A stretch of DNA of 64,000 nucleotides from Halobellus inordinatus (GTDB lineage Archaea > Halobacteriota > Halobacteria > Halobacteriales > Haloferacaceae), in the NCBI RefSeq assembly GCF_024464655.1, contig NZ_JANHAV010000003.1, forward strand, positions 303,359-367,358, given 5' to 3'. Below the pieces are notes generated by a model. The model made no database searches. It was given only the letters and a program-made list of their open reading frames with translations, and had not been told where the DNA came from. Position 1 is the first letter of the stretch; each line of letters starts with the position of its first letter. Below are positions 15,790 to 24,475 of the stretch, in pieces. The position numbers and the translations under genes are program-made.

Positions 15790-16485
15790 TCAGTCGGCAG
15801 CGATCGTGGTCTGCCGCGGGCGGACCCACTTCGACTCCTTTCGGGACTGGACCGTCTCCTCGGGGCAGACCGTGACGAACTCGTCGTTCCGCCAGTCGTA
15901 GGCGGTGAGTTCGTTGCCGTAGACACAGCCGGTGTCGAGGCCGACGGCGTGCTCGCGGACGACGGGCGCGGCCAGCGGCGTGTGCCCGAAGAAGACGCGA
16001 TCGGGGCCCTCGTAGACCTCCCACCAGAACGGCCGCTCGTAGCCCGACGACAGCGAGCGGAAGTTCTGGAGGTCGTCGACGTCGTGGTCGGCGAGCGACT
16101 TCCGGGGGTCGACGCCGCCGTGGACGACGAGCGTGTCCTCCCACGAGAGGGCGACCGGCCGGTCGGCGATCCAGTCGAGGTCCTCGTCGGTGAGCGCCGC
16201 GATCGACTTCGAGCCGCGGAGGAGTTTCTCCTCGTTGTTGCCGCGGACGGTCACCATATTCGCCGACTCGCGGACGAGGTCGAGTACGCCCTTGCTGTCG
16301 GGGCCTTTCCGGACGAGGTCGCCGACGAACGCGACGAGGTCGTCGTCGGTCACTTCGAGTTTTCTGAGCAGTCGTTCCAGGTCCGCTCGGCAGCCGTGGA
16401 CGTCGCCGACGACGTAGACGTCGTCCCACTCGCTGACGTCCAGGCGTTCGTGGTCGACAGCCGCGGCGAACTGGGGCTCGGTCAT
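15790..16485 (-). CDS. Metallophosphoesterase (PrpE / diadenosine tetraphosphatase-like)
   Basis: 231 residues with the PPP-family metal motifs in order: GDVHGCRADLERLL, FVGDLVRKGPDSKGV, TVRGNNEEKLL, LVVHGGVDP, and the late FFGHTPLAAP with GLDTGCVYGNEL. This is the BsPrpE/ApaH-like group, which hydrolyses dinucleoside polyphosphates or phosphoproteins; which one applies here cannot be read from sequence. It is convergent with the MhqD-like gene 42 nt away and divergent from map. Confidence 0.85.
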   Translation of the reverse strand: MTEPQFAAAVDHERLDVSEWDDVYVVGDVHGCRADLERLLRKLEVTDDDLVAFVGDLVRKGPDSKGVLDLVRESANMVTVRGNNEEKLLRGSKSIAALTDEDLDWIADRPVALSWEDTLVVHGGVDPRKSLADHDVDDLQNFRSLSSGYERPFWWEVYEGPDRVFFGHTPLAAPVVREHAVGLDTGCVYGNELTAYDWRNDEFVTVCPEETVQSRKESKWVRPRQTTIAAD

Positions 16486-16647
16486 CGTTCGTGCCGTGAA
16501 CTGTCGGGAGGCCTGTAAACGGTTGCTAGTATTCTCGGTGTGAGCTATATAGTCACGCGTGGGTCTTGGCGCTACTGTGGGACGCCTTTCGCCGGTCGGA
16601 TCGGCGGGTCCGGAACCTCTTTGAGACGTTCGACCAACTGTTCGGGT

Positions 16648-17538
16648 ATGAGCGACGGACCTCTCGACGAGGAGACGCTAGCGAAGTACAGGGAGGCCGG
16701 ATCGGTCCTCCGGCAGGTCCTCGACGAGGCCGTAGAAAAGGTCGAACCGGGCGTCACCCACCTCGAAGTCGCCGAGTTCGCCGAGGCGCGCATCGAGGAA
16801 CTCGCAGACGGGTGCGCCTTCCCGGTGAATATCAGCATCGACGAGGAGGCCTCACACGCTACGCCCGGCCGCGACGACGAGACCGAATTCGACGACGGGA
16901 TGGTCTGTCTGGACTGCGGCGTCCACGTCGACGGCTACATCGCCGACGCGGCGGTGACCGTCGACCTCTCCGGGAACCCGGAACTCGTCGAGGCCGCCGA
17001 GGAGGCGCTCGACGCCGCACTCGACGCCGTCGCACCCGGCGTCGAAACTGGCGTGGTCGGCGGCGAGATCGAGGACGTGATCCGCGGCTACGGCTACACG
17101 CCCGTCCTGAACCTCTCGGGTCACGGCGTCGCGCAGTGGGACGCTCACACGGGCCCGACGATCCCGAACCGGGGCACCGACCGCGGTGTGGAACTCGAAG
17201 TCGGCGACGTCGTCGCCATCGAACCGTTCGCGACGACCGGGCGCGGCAAGGTCACCGAGGGCTCGAAAGAGGAGATCTACAGCCTCGAACGCGACCGCTC
17301 GGTGCGGAACCGCTCGGCGCGGAAGGTCCTCGAACAGGTGAAAGAGGAGTACCGAACCCTTCCGTTCGCCGCGCGCTGGCTGGACGAGCCGCGCGCTGAG
17401 ATGGCCATCACACGGCTCGAACAGCAGGGCGTCCTCCACGGCTATCCCGTGCTGAAAGAGGACGACGGCGAACTCGTCAGCCAGGCCGAACACACCGTCG
17501 TCGTCACCGAGGACGGGTACGAGAACCTGACGGCGTGA
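16648..17538 (+). CDS. map: Methionine aminopeptidase, type II
   Basis: 296 residues with the pita-bread fold and no zinc-finger extension. The metal ligands are recognisable: Asp in VCLDCGVHVDGYIADAAVTVDLS, His in LNLSGHGVAQWDAHTGPTIPN, Glu in VVAIEPFATTGRG and Glu in the terminal SQAEHTVVV. The helical insertion characteristic of type II is present near residues 215-265. It removes N-terminal methionine from new proteins. The ATG at 16648 is chosen over the upstream open frame because it starts MSDGPLDEETLAKYREAG. Its stop lies at the start of the HIT gene, so the two are coupled. Confidence 0.94.
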   Translation: MSDGPLDEETLAKYREAGSVLRQVLDEAVEKVEPGVTHLEVAEFAEARIEELADGCAFPVNISIDEEASHATPGRDDETEFDDGMVCLDCGVHVDGYIADAAVTVDLSGNPELVEAAEEALDAALDAVAPGVETGVVGGEIEDVIRGYGYTPVLNLSGHGVAQWDAHTGPTIPNRGTDRGVELEVGDVVAIEPFATTGRGKVTEGSKEEIYSLERDRSVRNRSARKVLEQVKEEYRTLPFAARWLDEPRAEMAITRLEQQGVLHGYPVLKEDDGELVSQAEHTVVVTEDGYENLTA

Positions 17539-17543
17539 GCGAG

Positions 17544-18155
17544 ATGGACCAGGTGTTCGCACCGTGGCGGATCGAGTGGGTCGAACGCAACGGCAACGAG
17601 GACATCGACGGCTGCCCGTTCTGCGTTCTGCCCGAGCGTCACGACGACCGGGAGAGCCGGATCGTCGCCCGCAGCGAACACGCCTTCGTGATCCTGAACA
17701 ACTACCCGTACAACCCGGGGCACCTGATGATCATCCCGTACCGCCACACGGGCGAGTGGAGCGACCTGCGCGACGCGGAACTGCTCGATCACGCACGGCT
17801 GAAAGTGGCGGCGATCGACGCCCTCGACGCCGCGTTCGACCCCGACGGCGTGAACGCCGGCGAGAACCTCGGCGGAAAGGCCGCCGGCGGGTCGATCGGC
17901 GATCACGTCCACACGCACCTCGTTCCCCGGTGGAGCGGTGACACGAACTTTATGCCCGTCATCGGCGACACGAAGGTGATCGTCGAGGCGCTCGAAGACA
18001 CCTACGACCGCCTGCACGAGGCGTTCGCGTCGCTGCCGGCAGCGACAGCCGACGCTGACGCGGCGGACGGAACGGCCGCAGGCGAGTCAGGCGACAGCGA
18101 CGATCCGACGCGGGCCGTCAGGCTCGACTTCGATCTGGCGACCGAAGCGACTTAG
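17544..18155 (+). CDS. HIT-family (histidine triad) hydrolase
   Basis: About 203 residues. Conserved parts are MDQVFAPWRIEWVER, CPFCVLPER, LNNYPYNPGHLMIIPYRHTG, GSIGDHVHTHLVPRW (histidine triad HVHTHLVP) and FMPVIGDTKV, typical of the HIT group related to Ap4A phosphorylase-like enzymes. It is expected to act on nucleotide phosphoramidates or adenylated nucleotides. A GTG at 17535 overlaps the map stop (GTGA) and is an alternative start adding three residues. An acidic Ala-rich stretch lies near the C-terminus. Confidence 0.88.
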   Translation: MDQVFAPWRIEWVERNGNEDIDGCPFCVLPERHDDRESRIVARSEHAFVILNNYPYNPGHLMIIPYRHTGEWSDLRDAELLDHARLKVAAIDALDAAFDPDGVNAGENLGGKAAGGSIGDHVHTHLVPRWSGDTNFMPVIGDTKVIVEALEDTYDRLHEAFASLPAATADADAADGTAAGESGDSDDPTRAVRLDFDLATEAT

Positions 18156-18179
18156 CCCTCCGAGCGGTAGGCAAAAACG

Positions 18180-19151
18180 ATGAGCGACGACCGGAAACGG
18201 GTCGTCCGCCGCGTCGGGGCGATCATACTCGCGGTCAATCTCGGCCTCGCGCTGGCGAAAGGGGGCGTCTGGTGGCTCACCGGGAGCCTCGCGGTCGGCT
18301 CCGAAGCGGTCAACAGCGTCGCCGACAGCGTCTACAGTCTCGTCATCCTCGCCGGCCTGTACCTGACGACGCAGCCGCCCGACTTCGAGCACCCGCACGG
18401 CCACGAGCGAATCGAGCCGTTCGTCTCGCTGTTCGTCGCGCTGGGCGTGTTCGCGGCGGGCGCGGCCGTGCTCTGGAACGCCACGACGGCGGTGCTGAAC
18501 GGGACGTACGGCGTCGAGGCCGGAACGACGGCGGTCGCGGTTCTCGTCGGGACTGCCGTCACGAAATACGGACTCTACCGGTACTGTCTCCGGATCGGTG
18601 AGCGCCGGCACTCGCCCGCGATCGTCGCGGCCGCGCTCGACAATCGAAACGACATTCTGACCGCGGGCGCGGCGCTCGTCGGCGTGCTCGGGGCGTCCTT
18701 CGGCGCGCCGATCCTCGATCCGATCGCCGCGGGCGTCGTCTCGCTCGGCATCTTCTACACGGGCTATGAGATCGTCCGCGACAACGTGAACTACCTCGTC
18801 GGCGCGGCACCCCCCGAAGAACTCCGCTGGGAAATCATCGAACGCGCGCTCGAACACCCAGAGGTCCGCGGCGCCCACGACGTCGTCGCCCACTACGTCG
18901 GCCCCGAAGTCGACGTGAGCATCCACATCGAAGTAGAGGGGGATATGACGCTGTTCGAGGCCCACGACATCGAGTCGGCCGTCGTCGACTCGATCCGCGC
19001 GATGCCCGAGGTCGACGACGTATTCGTCCACGTCGATCCGAAAGAACTCGGCGAGTGGAAAGAAGACGCAGAGGCCGATCAGCTCCTCGAAACCGTGGCA
19101 GAGGACGGCGACGACGGCGACCGCGCCGAACGGAGAGAGCAAGCGCGCTGA
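18180..19151 (+). CDS. Cation diffusion facilitator (CDF) metal transporter
   Basis: 323 residues: six predicted helices followed by a cytoplasmic ferredoxin-like domain. Metal-site motifs are GSEAVNSVADSV in helix 2 (N-x-x-x-D instead of the zinc-type H-x-x-x-D, which points to Mn or Fe rather than Zn), the loop HPHGHERIEP, and AAALDNRNDILTAG in helix 5. The C-terminal domain carries acidic and histidine residues (HDVVAHYVGPEVDVSIHIEV) and an acidic tail. It exports divalent metal using the proton or sodium gradient. It lies 24 nt after the HIT gene, so map-HIT-CDF may form one transcript. Confidence 0.88.
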   Translation: MSDDRKRVVRRVGAIILAVNLGLALAKGGVWWLTGSLAVGSEAVNSVADSVYSLVILAGLYLTTQPPDFEHPHGHERIEPFVSLFVALGVFAAGAAVLWNATTAVLNGTYGVEAGTTAVAVLVGTAVTKYGLYRYCLRIGERRHSPAIVAAALDNRNDILTAGAALVGVLGASFGAPILDPIAAGVVSLGIFYTGYEIVRDNVNYLVGAAPPEELRWEIIERALEHPEVRGAHDVVAHYVGPEVDVSIHIEVEGDMTLFEAHDIESAVVDSIRAMPEVDDVFVHVDPKELGEWKEDAEADQLLETVAEDGDDGDRAERREQAR

Positions 19152-19250
19152 TAGCGAATAGACGCGACACGACGCATAGAGCGACGAGACACGCGGACGT
19201 AGCAGACGCGAGTACTCGCATCCACCGACTCTCGACTCGTCCCGCAGTGC

Positions 19251-19832
19251 TCACGCCTTTCCAGCGATCGTGAGCCGGACCCACCCGAGTTCGGGGATGT
19301 GGAACTGCGCTTTCGCTCTGACCCAGGAGGGCTTGACTACCGGCGCGATGCCCGCGGCCTGGTCGTACGCGCGGTTGTTGTCGCCCTTCGTGATGTAGCC
19401 CGCGTGCGGTGCGGGACAGGCGGCCAGTTCCGCGCAGTCGTCCGCGCCGCGAAGATACGCCGGGTCGGCCTCGTCGTACCAGTTCTCATCAGCGTCGACC
19501 CTGAAATGTGCGCGGTGGATGATCGGCGATCCCGCCCGGGAGGGCGGAGCGAAGACGATGACGTCGCCAGAGGCCCCCAGGCGCGAGTAGTTCCCGGCGG
19601 TCGCAGCAGTAACGACGCCACGCGCGTCCGCCGATTCCCCGGCGAACCGGCCGGGATCGGAGACGACGACGAGATCGCCGGTTTCGACGTGCGGCACCAT
19701 ACTCGGGCTCTCGATGGCCACCATCGGCGGCCACACGCCCGCGACGCCGAAGAGCACGACGCCGAGGGCGAGGACCACCGCGACCGTCGTGGCGGCGTCG
19801 CGGAGGTGGAGGAAGGCGGCGGACCGATCCAT
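19251..19832 (-). CDS. S26-family signal peptidase
   Basis: 193 residues with one N-terminal membrane helix (about 14-33) followed by the catalytic box ESPSMVPHVETGDLVVV, Ser44 being the nucleophile. The archaeal/ER-type catalytic histidine is expected in SPIIHRAHF, and the conserved GYITKGDNNRAYD follows. It cleaves secretory signal peptides at the outer membrane face. The ORF starts at the first ATG (19832). Its upstream side holds the palindromic element at 19919-20004, which separates it from the mtaB-type gene on the same strand. Confidence 0.85.
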   Translation of the reverse strand: MDRSAAFLHLRDAATTVAVVLALGVVLFGVAGVWPPMVAIESPSMVPHVETGDLVVVSDPGRFAGESADARGVVTAATAGNYSRLGASGDVIVFAPPSRAGSPIIHRAHFRVDADENWYDEADPAYLRGADDCAELAACPAPHAGYITKGDNNRAYDQAAGIAPVVKPSWVRAKAQFHIPELGWVRLTIAGKA

Positions 19833-19918
19833 CGACAGTCCGTGCGTGACGAGGCCGAAAAAAGACCGCGGTCAGCGCCGACGCGGCAGCGTCGGAGGCG
19901 CTTGTCGAACGCGACGAC

Positions 19919-20004
19919 TCATAGTGATTACTCTCACTGTGTACCGCCGAGCGCCACTCCCGGTGGCGATGGTCGGCGGTAAGAGACGAGAGTAATCATT
20001 ATCA
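19919..20004. mobile_element. MITE-like palindromic element bounded by TGA repeats (element E3)
   Basis: Read on the minus strand, the TGA stop of the methylthiotransferase gene is followed by TAATGATTACTCTC, and the far end is GAGAGTAATCACTA followed by another TGA. The terminal inverted repeats match at 13 of 14 positions, and imperfect pairing continues inward (ACCGCCGA, then CGCCAC) almost to a 5-nt loop. The 80-bp body is non-coding. The TGA at both ends looks like a 3-bp target duplication of the TNA type. It has the same design as the elements at 54597-54680 and 56070-56152, but a different sequence. Confidence 0.6.
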
Positions 20005-21255
20005 CACCGGATCGCCGAACGCGTACACCGTCTGGTGGCTCGTCACCTCGACGTCGAGGAAGTCGCCGGGTTCAATCCCGTGTTCGGCGGCGTTCTGCAC
20101 GATGATCTGCCGGTAGGCCTCGTCGCGGCACTTCAGCGAGTCGCCCGTCCCCTCGCGGACGGCCATCACCCGATGCGTCTCGCCGACCATCGACTCGTAG
20201 GCTTCGGCGACGACGTCCATCTTCAGTTCGGACATCTCCTTCGAACGCTCCTTTTTCACCGTCCCGCCGAGGCCCTTCATCTCGGCGGCGTCGGTGCCGG
20301 GGCGTTTCGAGAAGCGCGTGATGTTCACCTTCTCGGGCCGAACCTCGCGGAACAGCGCCATACTCTGGGCGTGGTCCTCGTCGGTCTCGGTCGGGAACCC
20401 GACGATGAAGTCCGTCGAGAGCGTCCAGTAGTCCAGCGTCTCGTCGAACGTCTCGACGATTTCGGTGAACTTCTCGACGCGGTGTTGTCGCCGCATCGCT
20501 TCGAGAACGGTGTCGGAGCCGGACTGAACGGGGAGGTGAATGAAGTTGTACAGTTCGTCGTGGCGCGCGAAGACCTCCGCCAGTTCCTCGCGGATGCCGT
20601 GGACGCCACCGGGGTTGGCCATCCCCAGTCGAACCCGGAAGTCACCGTCGATCTCGGTGCAGATCCGGTCGAGCAGTTCCGGAAGCTTGCGGTCGCCCGT
20701 ATCCCAGCCGTAGACGCCGGTGTCTTGGCCGGTTATCCGCAACTCCTTCGCACCGGCGTGGACGAGTGCGCGGGCCTTCTCGACGTTCTCTTCGACCGGC
20801 GGCGAATCGACGCGGCCGGTCGCGAACTTCGTGATGCAGTACGAGCAGTTCGAGAGGCAGCCACGAGCGATCGGGAGGATGCCGACGACGCCGTCCAGCA
20901 CGGGTTCGGTCCCCGGGCCGGGCGTCGGGCACTCGCCGTTCGTGACCGCGGCGGGGACGTCGTCCCAGTGGAGGATCTGGGCGTCGACGTCCTCTTCGCG
21001 GAACTCCTCGCCCTGTGCGAGGGCCATACAGCCGGTGATGATGAGATCCGCCGTCTCAGACTCCAGTTCTTTGGCCCGACGGAGCATATTGCGTTCCGTC
21101 TTCTCGACCACCGTGCAGGTGTTCATAATGGCGACGTCGGCCGCCTCCGGACCGTCGACGGGGTAGTGGCCGGCGTCGCGGAGCGCGCTCTCGATCTGCC
21201 GGCTCTCGCCGCGGTTGGAGGTACAGCCGTACGTCTCGATGTGGTATCGGGCCAT
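20002..21255 (-). CDS. tRNA t6A37 methylthiotransferase (MtaB/CDKAL1 type)
   Basis: 417 residues. The N-terminal UPF0004 domain has cluster cysteines Cys11, Cys47 and Cys76. The radical-SAM cluster is CLSNCSYC (Cys133, Cys137, Cys140). A TRAM RNA-binding domain ends the protein (GDFLDVEVTSHQTVYAFGDPV). It adds a methylthio group to t6A37 in ANN-decoding tRNAs to give ms2t6A. Sua5/YrdC, which makes the t6A precursor, is encoded at 60428-61081. The ATG at 21255 is chosen (MARYHIETYGC). Its stop codon forms one border of the palindromic element at 19919-20004. Confidence 0.93.
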   Translation of the reverse strand: MARYHIETYGCTSNRGESRQIESALRDAGHYPVDGPEAADVAIMNTCTVVEKTERNMLRRAKELESETADLIITGCMALAQGEEFREEDVDAQILHWDDVPAAVTNGECPTPGPGTEPVLDGVVGILPIARGCLSNCSYCITKFATGRVDSPPVEENVEKARALVHAGAKELRITGQDTGVYGWDTGDRKLPELLDRICTEIDGDFRVRLGMANPGGVHGIREELAEVFARHDELYNFIHLPVQSGSDTVLEAMRRQHRVEKFTEIVETFDETLDYWTLSTDFIVGFPTETDEDHAQSMALFREVRPEKVNITRFSKRPGTDAAEMKGLGGTVKKERSKEMSELKMDVVAEAYESMVGETHRVMAVREGTGDSLKCRDEAYRQIIVQNAAEHGIEPGDFLDVEVTSHQTVYAFGDPV

Positions 21256-21324
21256 CCGATCGGTGCGAGATACCCGACGAGCGGCCAAAAGCGCGACGGT
21301 TCGGGGACAGTCCGCTGGCCGAGA

Positions 21325-22470
21325 TCAGCCGCGAAGCGCCTCGACTGGCGGATCGTTCGCGGCCTTCCACGCGGGGTACAGCCCGCTCAGCACGCTCGCG
21401 AAGACGGCGAAGCCGAACCCGATCAACAGATAGCGGATGCTCTCCCAGCCGAAGACGAGCGTCGGATCACCGGCCAGGACCTGAAACACCACGAGCCCAA
21501 CCGCGAACGAGACGGCGGCGCCGACGACGCCCCCGATCACTCCCAGGAACGCGGCTTCGGCGAGGATCATCCGGAGCACTTCGCCTCTGCGGATTCCGAC
21601 GGCCCTGAGCACGCCAATCTCACCGCGGCGCTCGATCGTGCTCATCAGCATCACGTTGAGGATGGCGACGCTCGCGACGACCAGCGAGATCGAGCCGATC
21701 CCGAGCAGCGCGAGGTTGAGCGTGTTCAGAAACGAATCGATGTTCTCTTGCACGCTCGCGAAACTGGTGACGCTCAGCACCTCCTCGTCGTCCTCGTTGA
21801 CCCGCGCTTCGATGGCGTCGGCGATCCGCTGGGCCTCCTGGCCGTCCGCGGCCACGATCGTTACCGAGTCGTAGTACTGCTGCTCGGCGAGCGCCGACAG
21901 GGGCAACACGAGTTCGTTGCCGCCGCCACCGAAGCCGCTCTGCGATTCGATCAGCCCCCGAATCCGGTAGAGCCGTCCGTCGTACTCTACCGGGTCCCCG
22001 AGCTCGAAGCCGAGTTGGGTCGCGGTGCTATTGGTGAGTAACGCCCCCGACTGTAGCCGGTCGGGGTTATCGCCCGCCGAGACGTCATAGAGCGCGCTCG
22101 CCTCCGTCAGGGCAGTCACGCTGACGCGGGCTTCCTGACCGTCACGCGAGGTGAGCGTCGTCCGGTTGGACTTCTTCGGGACGACCGCAGCGTCGCCGGC
22201 GAGGCCTCGGATCTCCTCGACTTGCTCTTCGGTCACACCCTCGGTGGTGCTGTCCTCGCCGGCGGTGACGGTCACTTCGTCAGCGAGCGTGCCGAGATTC
22301 GCGGTCGCCTGCTGTTGGAGGGCGACGCCGGCGATGCCGAGCGACGCGATGGCGACGACGCCGATGACGATTCCGAGCGTCGCCAGCGCCGTCCGGATTC
22401 GGTTCCGGCCGAGATTCCGCCACGCCATCTGGACGCTCGGGAACCGCCACAGCGCGCTGGTGATGCTCAC
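21325..22470 (-). CDS. ABC transporter permease (MacB/FtsX type)
   Basis: 381 residues. An N-terminal helix (GIVIGVVAIASLGIAGVALQ) is followed by a large extracytoplasmic MacB-PCD domain of about 220 residues, then three C-terminal helices with the FtsX core ILNVMLMSTIERRGEIGVLRAVGIRRGEVLRMIL. This is a mechanotransmission-type ABC protein, not an uptake permease. It overlaps the ATPase gene by 4 nt. Together with the COG1361 protein it forms a three-gene operon that probably works on lipoproteins, peptides or other envelope cargo. Confidence 0.88.
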   Translation of the reverse strand: MSITSALWRFPSVQMAWRNLGRNRIRTALATLGIVIGVVAIASLGIAGVALQQQATANLGTLADEVTVTAGEDSTTEGVTEEQVEEIRGLAGDAAVVPKKSNRTTLTSRDGQEARVSVTALTEASALYDVSAGDNPDRLQSGALLTNSTATQLGFELGDPVEYDGRLYRIRGLIESQSGFGGGGNELVLPLSALAEQQYYDSVTIVAADGQEAQRIADAIEARVNEDDEEVLSVTSFASVQENIDSFLNTLNLALLGIGSISLVVASVAILNVMLMSTIERRGEIGVLRAVGIRRGEVLRMILAEAAFLGVIGGVVGAAVSFAVGLVVFQVLAGDPTLVFGWESIRYLLIGFGFAVFASVLSGLYPAWKAANDPPVEALRG

Positions 22471-23132
22471 GACTGCACCTCCCCGTCGACGAGGCGAACG
22501 ACGCGGTCTGTGTACTCGACGAACTGCTCGTCGTGCGTCACAGCGACGATAGCGATGTTCTCCTCCTCTTTGAGCCGCGTCAGTTCCTCGAGGATCGTGC
22601 GCCCGGTGTCCTGATCCAGATTCCCGGTCGGCTCGTCGGCCAGCAGAATCTCGGGTTCGTTGATCAGGGCGCGAGCGATCGCGACGCGTTGTTGCTGGCC
22701 ACCCGAGAGTTGGCTCGGCGTGTGGCTAAGCCGGTCACCCAACCCGACGCGCTGCAGGAGATCCACCGCCCGGTCGTGCCGGTCGCGTTTCGTGTCCCAC
22801 ATCGACGGCAGTTCGACGTTCTCCGTCGCGGTCAGCATCGGCAGCAGGTGGAACGCCTGAAACACGAACCCGATCGTCGAGCGTCGCTCCTCGGTGAGTT
22901 CGTCTTCCGTGAAGTTGGTGACGTCACGGCCGTCGAGCCGAACCGTTCCCTCTGTCGGCGTATCGAGCAGGCCGATCATATTCAGCATCGTGCTCTTACC
23001 CGACCCCGAGGGACCGATCACCGTCACCATCTCGCCGCGGTCGGCGTGGAAGTCGACGCCTTTCAGCGCCTCGATCACCTCCTCGCCGCTCTGATAGCGC
23101 TTGACGACGCCTTCGAGTTCGATGACGCTCAT
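22467..23132 (-). CDS. ABC transporter ATP-binding protein (LolD/MacB type)
   Basis: 221 residues with a full set of ATPase motifs: Walker A GPSGSGKS (40-47), Q-loop in [11 protein letters not shown], signature [15 protein letters not shown], Walker [13 protein letters not shown], and H-loop VAVTHDEQF. It powers the FtsX-type permease encoded immediately after it; start and stop overlap by 4 nt on both sides of the operon. Confidence 0.93.
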   Translation of the reverse strand: MSVIELEGVVKRYQSGEEVIEALKGVDFHADRGEMVTVIGPSGSGKSTMLNMIGLLDTPTEGTVRLDGRDVTNFTEDELTEERRSTIGFVFQAFHLLPMLTATENVELPSMWDTKRDRHDRAVDLLQRVGLGDRLSHTPSQLSGGQQQRVAIARALINEPEILLADEPTGNLDQDTGRTILEELTRLKEEENIAIVAVTHDEQFVEYTDRVVRLVDGEVQS

Positions 23133-24310
23133 TGTCGCCAGCGGTAGACGCCGAACGCGACGAGTACGAGCACGACGATGCCGCTTCCGATCGCGATCAG
23201 CGGGAGGCCACCAGCACCAGAGCCACCCGGCGACTGCTGTCCGCCGCTGTCGGCTTCGCCGCCGGTCGCAGACACGACCGCCGCGTCGAGACTCACCTGC
23301 TGTGTCGTCGTCACGCGCTCGTTGTCGACGATGTACGAGATTTCGACGGGGACCGACGTCACGTCCGACTCAGCGTGCGCCGTCAGCTCGAACCGCGCGA
23401 ACTCGCTGCCCTCGATCGCGCCGATGAAGTACTCACCCGACGGAGGCGCAGGGCTCACACCGTCAGCGTCGGGGACGCGCACGAGGACCGACTGCGTGTC
23501 GGTGGTCCCGAGGTTCGCGGCGTCGCCCTGAATAGTAATCCCCGTGCCGGACCGGGTGACTTCCACGCCGGTGAGGCGGATTTCGCCCGTCACTGGGGTT
23601 TGGTCGTCGAGGTCGACGTCGAGCGACGTCGTGTGGGAACCTCCGCCGGCGGAGTAGGTTGCGGTGAACGTAACCGTGTCTGTTTCGAGGTCGTCGGTGT
23701 CGAAGGCGGTCGATTGGCTCGATCCGGGGTCGACGTCGAACAGGAAGTTGCGTTCGATCGGCTCCCCATCGGCGGTGGCCGTGATCTCGACGTCGGTGAG
23801 GTTCGTGTTTCCGAAGTTCGTGAGCGTGAGCTCAGTTCCAGACCCGCTTTCGGGCGTGCCGGCCGACAGGCTCGCTCTAACCGTCGGGTCGGACACTTCG
23901 ACGTACACCGGGTACGAGTAGGAGTAGTACTCGCCCGCGTCGTCTTGAACGACTACCTTGAGCGTCAGCCGCTTTTGGCCGGGGCTCTCAAAGCTCGTCC
24001 GCACGGGTACCGTGACCGAGCCGCCGGGGGCGATCGATCCGAGTTCTTCGACTCGCGCGTACTCTCTGGTGGTTCCGGGCACGCGAACGAAGACGTCCCG
24101 CACGTTGACCGTCGACGGACTGTTTTCGAGGTTCGAGATCGTCGTCTCGATAGTTACTGTTTCGCCCGTGTTCGGGTCCTCGGGACTGATAGTGACAGCA
24201 GACATCTGGACGGCCGGACCGGCGGCCGAGGCGGTCGTTACGACAGCGCTCGAGCTACCGAGCAGGAGGGACAGTACGACGAGCACGCGGAGAGATGTGG
24301 ACCAATTCAT
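23129..24310 (-). CDS. Secreted COG1361-type surface protein with C-terminal membrane anchor
   Basis: 393 residues. The signal peptide is at about 1-30 (VLVVLSLLLGSSSAVVTTASA). It is followed by beta-rich repeats of the CARDB/COG1361 S-layer-associated type (NTGETVTIETTISNLENS, ESGSGTELTLTNFGNTNLTD, GTGITIQGDAANLGTTD), a Gly/Ser/Gln linker, and a C-terminal helix PLIAIGSGIVVLVLVAFGVY ending in YRWRQ. Such proteins often sit upstream of MacB-like ATPase/permease pairs in archaea and are presumed to be the extracytoplasmic partner. Its stop overlaps the ATPase start by 4 nt. Confidence 0.85.
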   Translation of the reverse strand: MNWSTSLRVLVVLSLLLGSSSAVVTTASAAGPAVQMSAVTISPEDPNTGETVTIETTISNLENSPSTVNVRDVFVRVPGTTREYARVEELGSIAPGGSVTVPVRTSFESPGQKRLTLKVVVQDDAGEYYSYSYPVYVEVSDPTVRASLSAGTPESGSGTELTLTNFGNTNLTDVEITATADGEPIERNFLFDVDPGSSQSTAFDTDDLETDTVTFTATYSAGGGSHTTSLDVDLDDQTPVTGEIRLTGVEVTRSGTGITIQGDAANLGTTDTQSVLVRVPDADGVSPAPPSGEYFIGAIEGSEFARFELTAHAESDVTSVPVEISYIVDNERVTTTQQVSLDAAVVSATGGEADSGGQQSPGGSGAGGLPLIAIGSGIVVLVLVAFGVYRWRQ

Positions 24311-24475
24311 AGTGCGTATTGTGGCGTCGCGACCCGTGGCTGTAGGTCGATCGACACGAACACGTCGCTCTGGGAGCGCGGTGCTTGCAAGTCTTTCCCT
24401 ATTCGTTCGACGAACAAGGCACCGAAAGCGACGCCACTCGGCGGTAGAGAAAGAAGGGAAGAAAGCGTATCGTGG

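Noticed and set aside
20035..22041. 668-codon plus-strand frame opposite the methylthiotransferase and permease genes
   Set aside because: Antisense shadow of two recognisable genes; no conserved motifs, composition dominated by Arg, Asp, Glu and Val.
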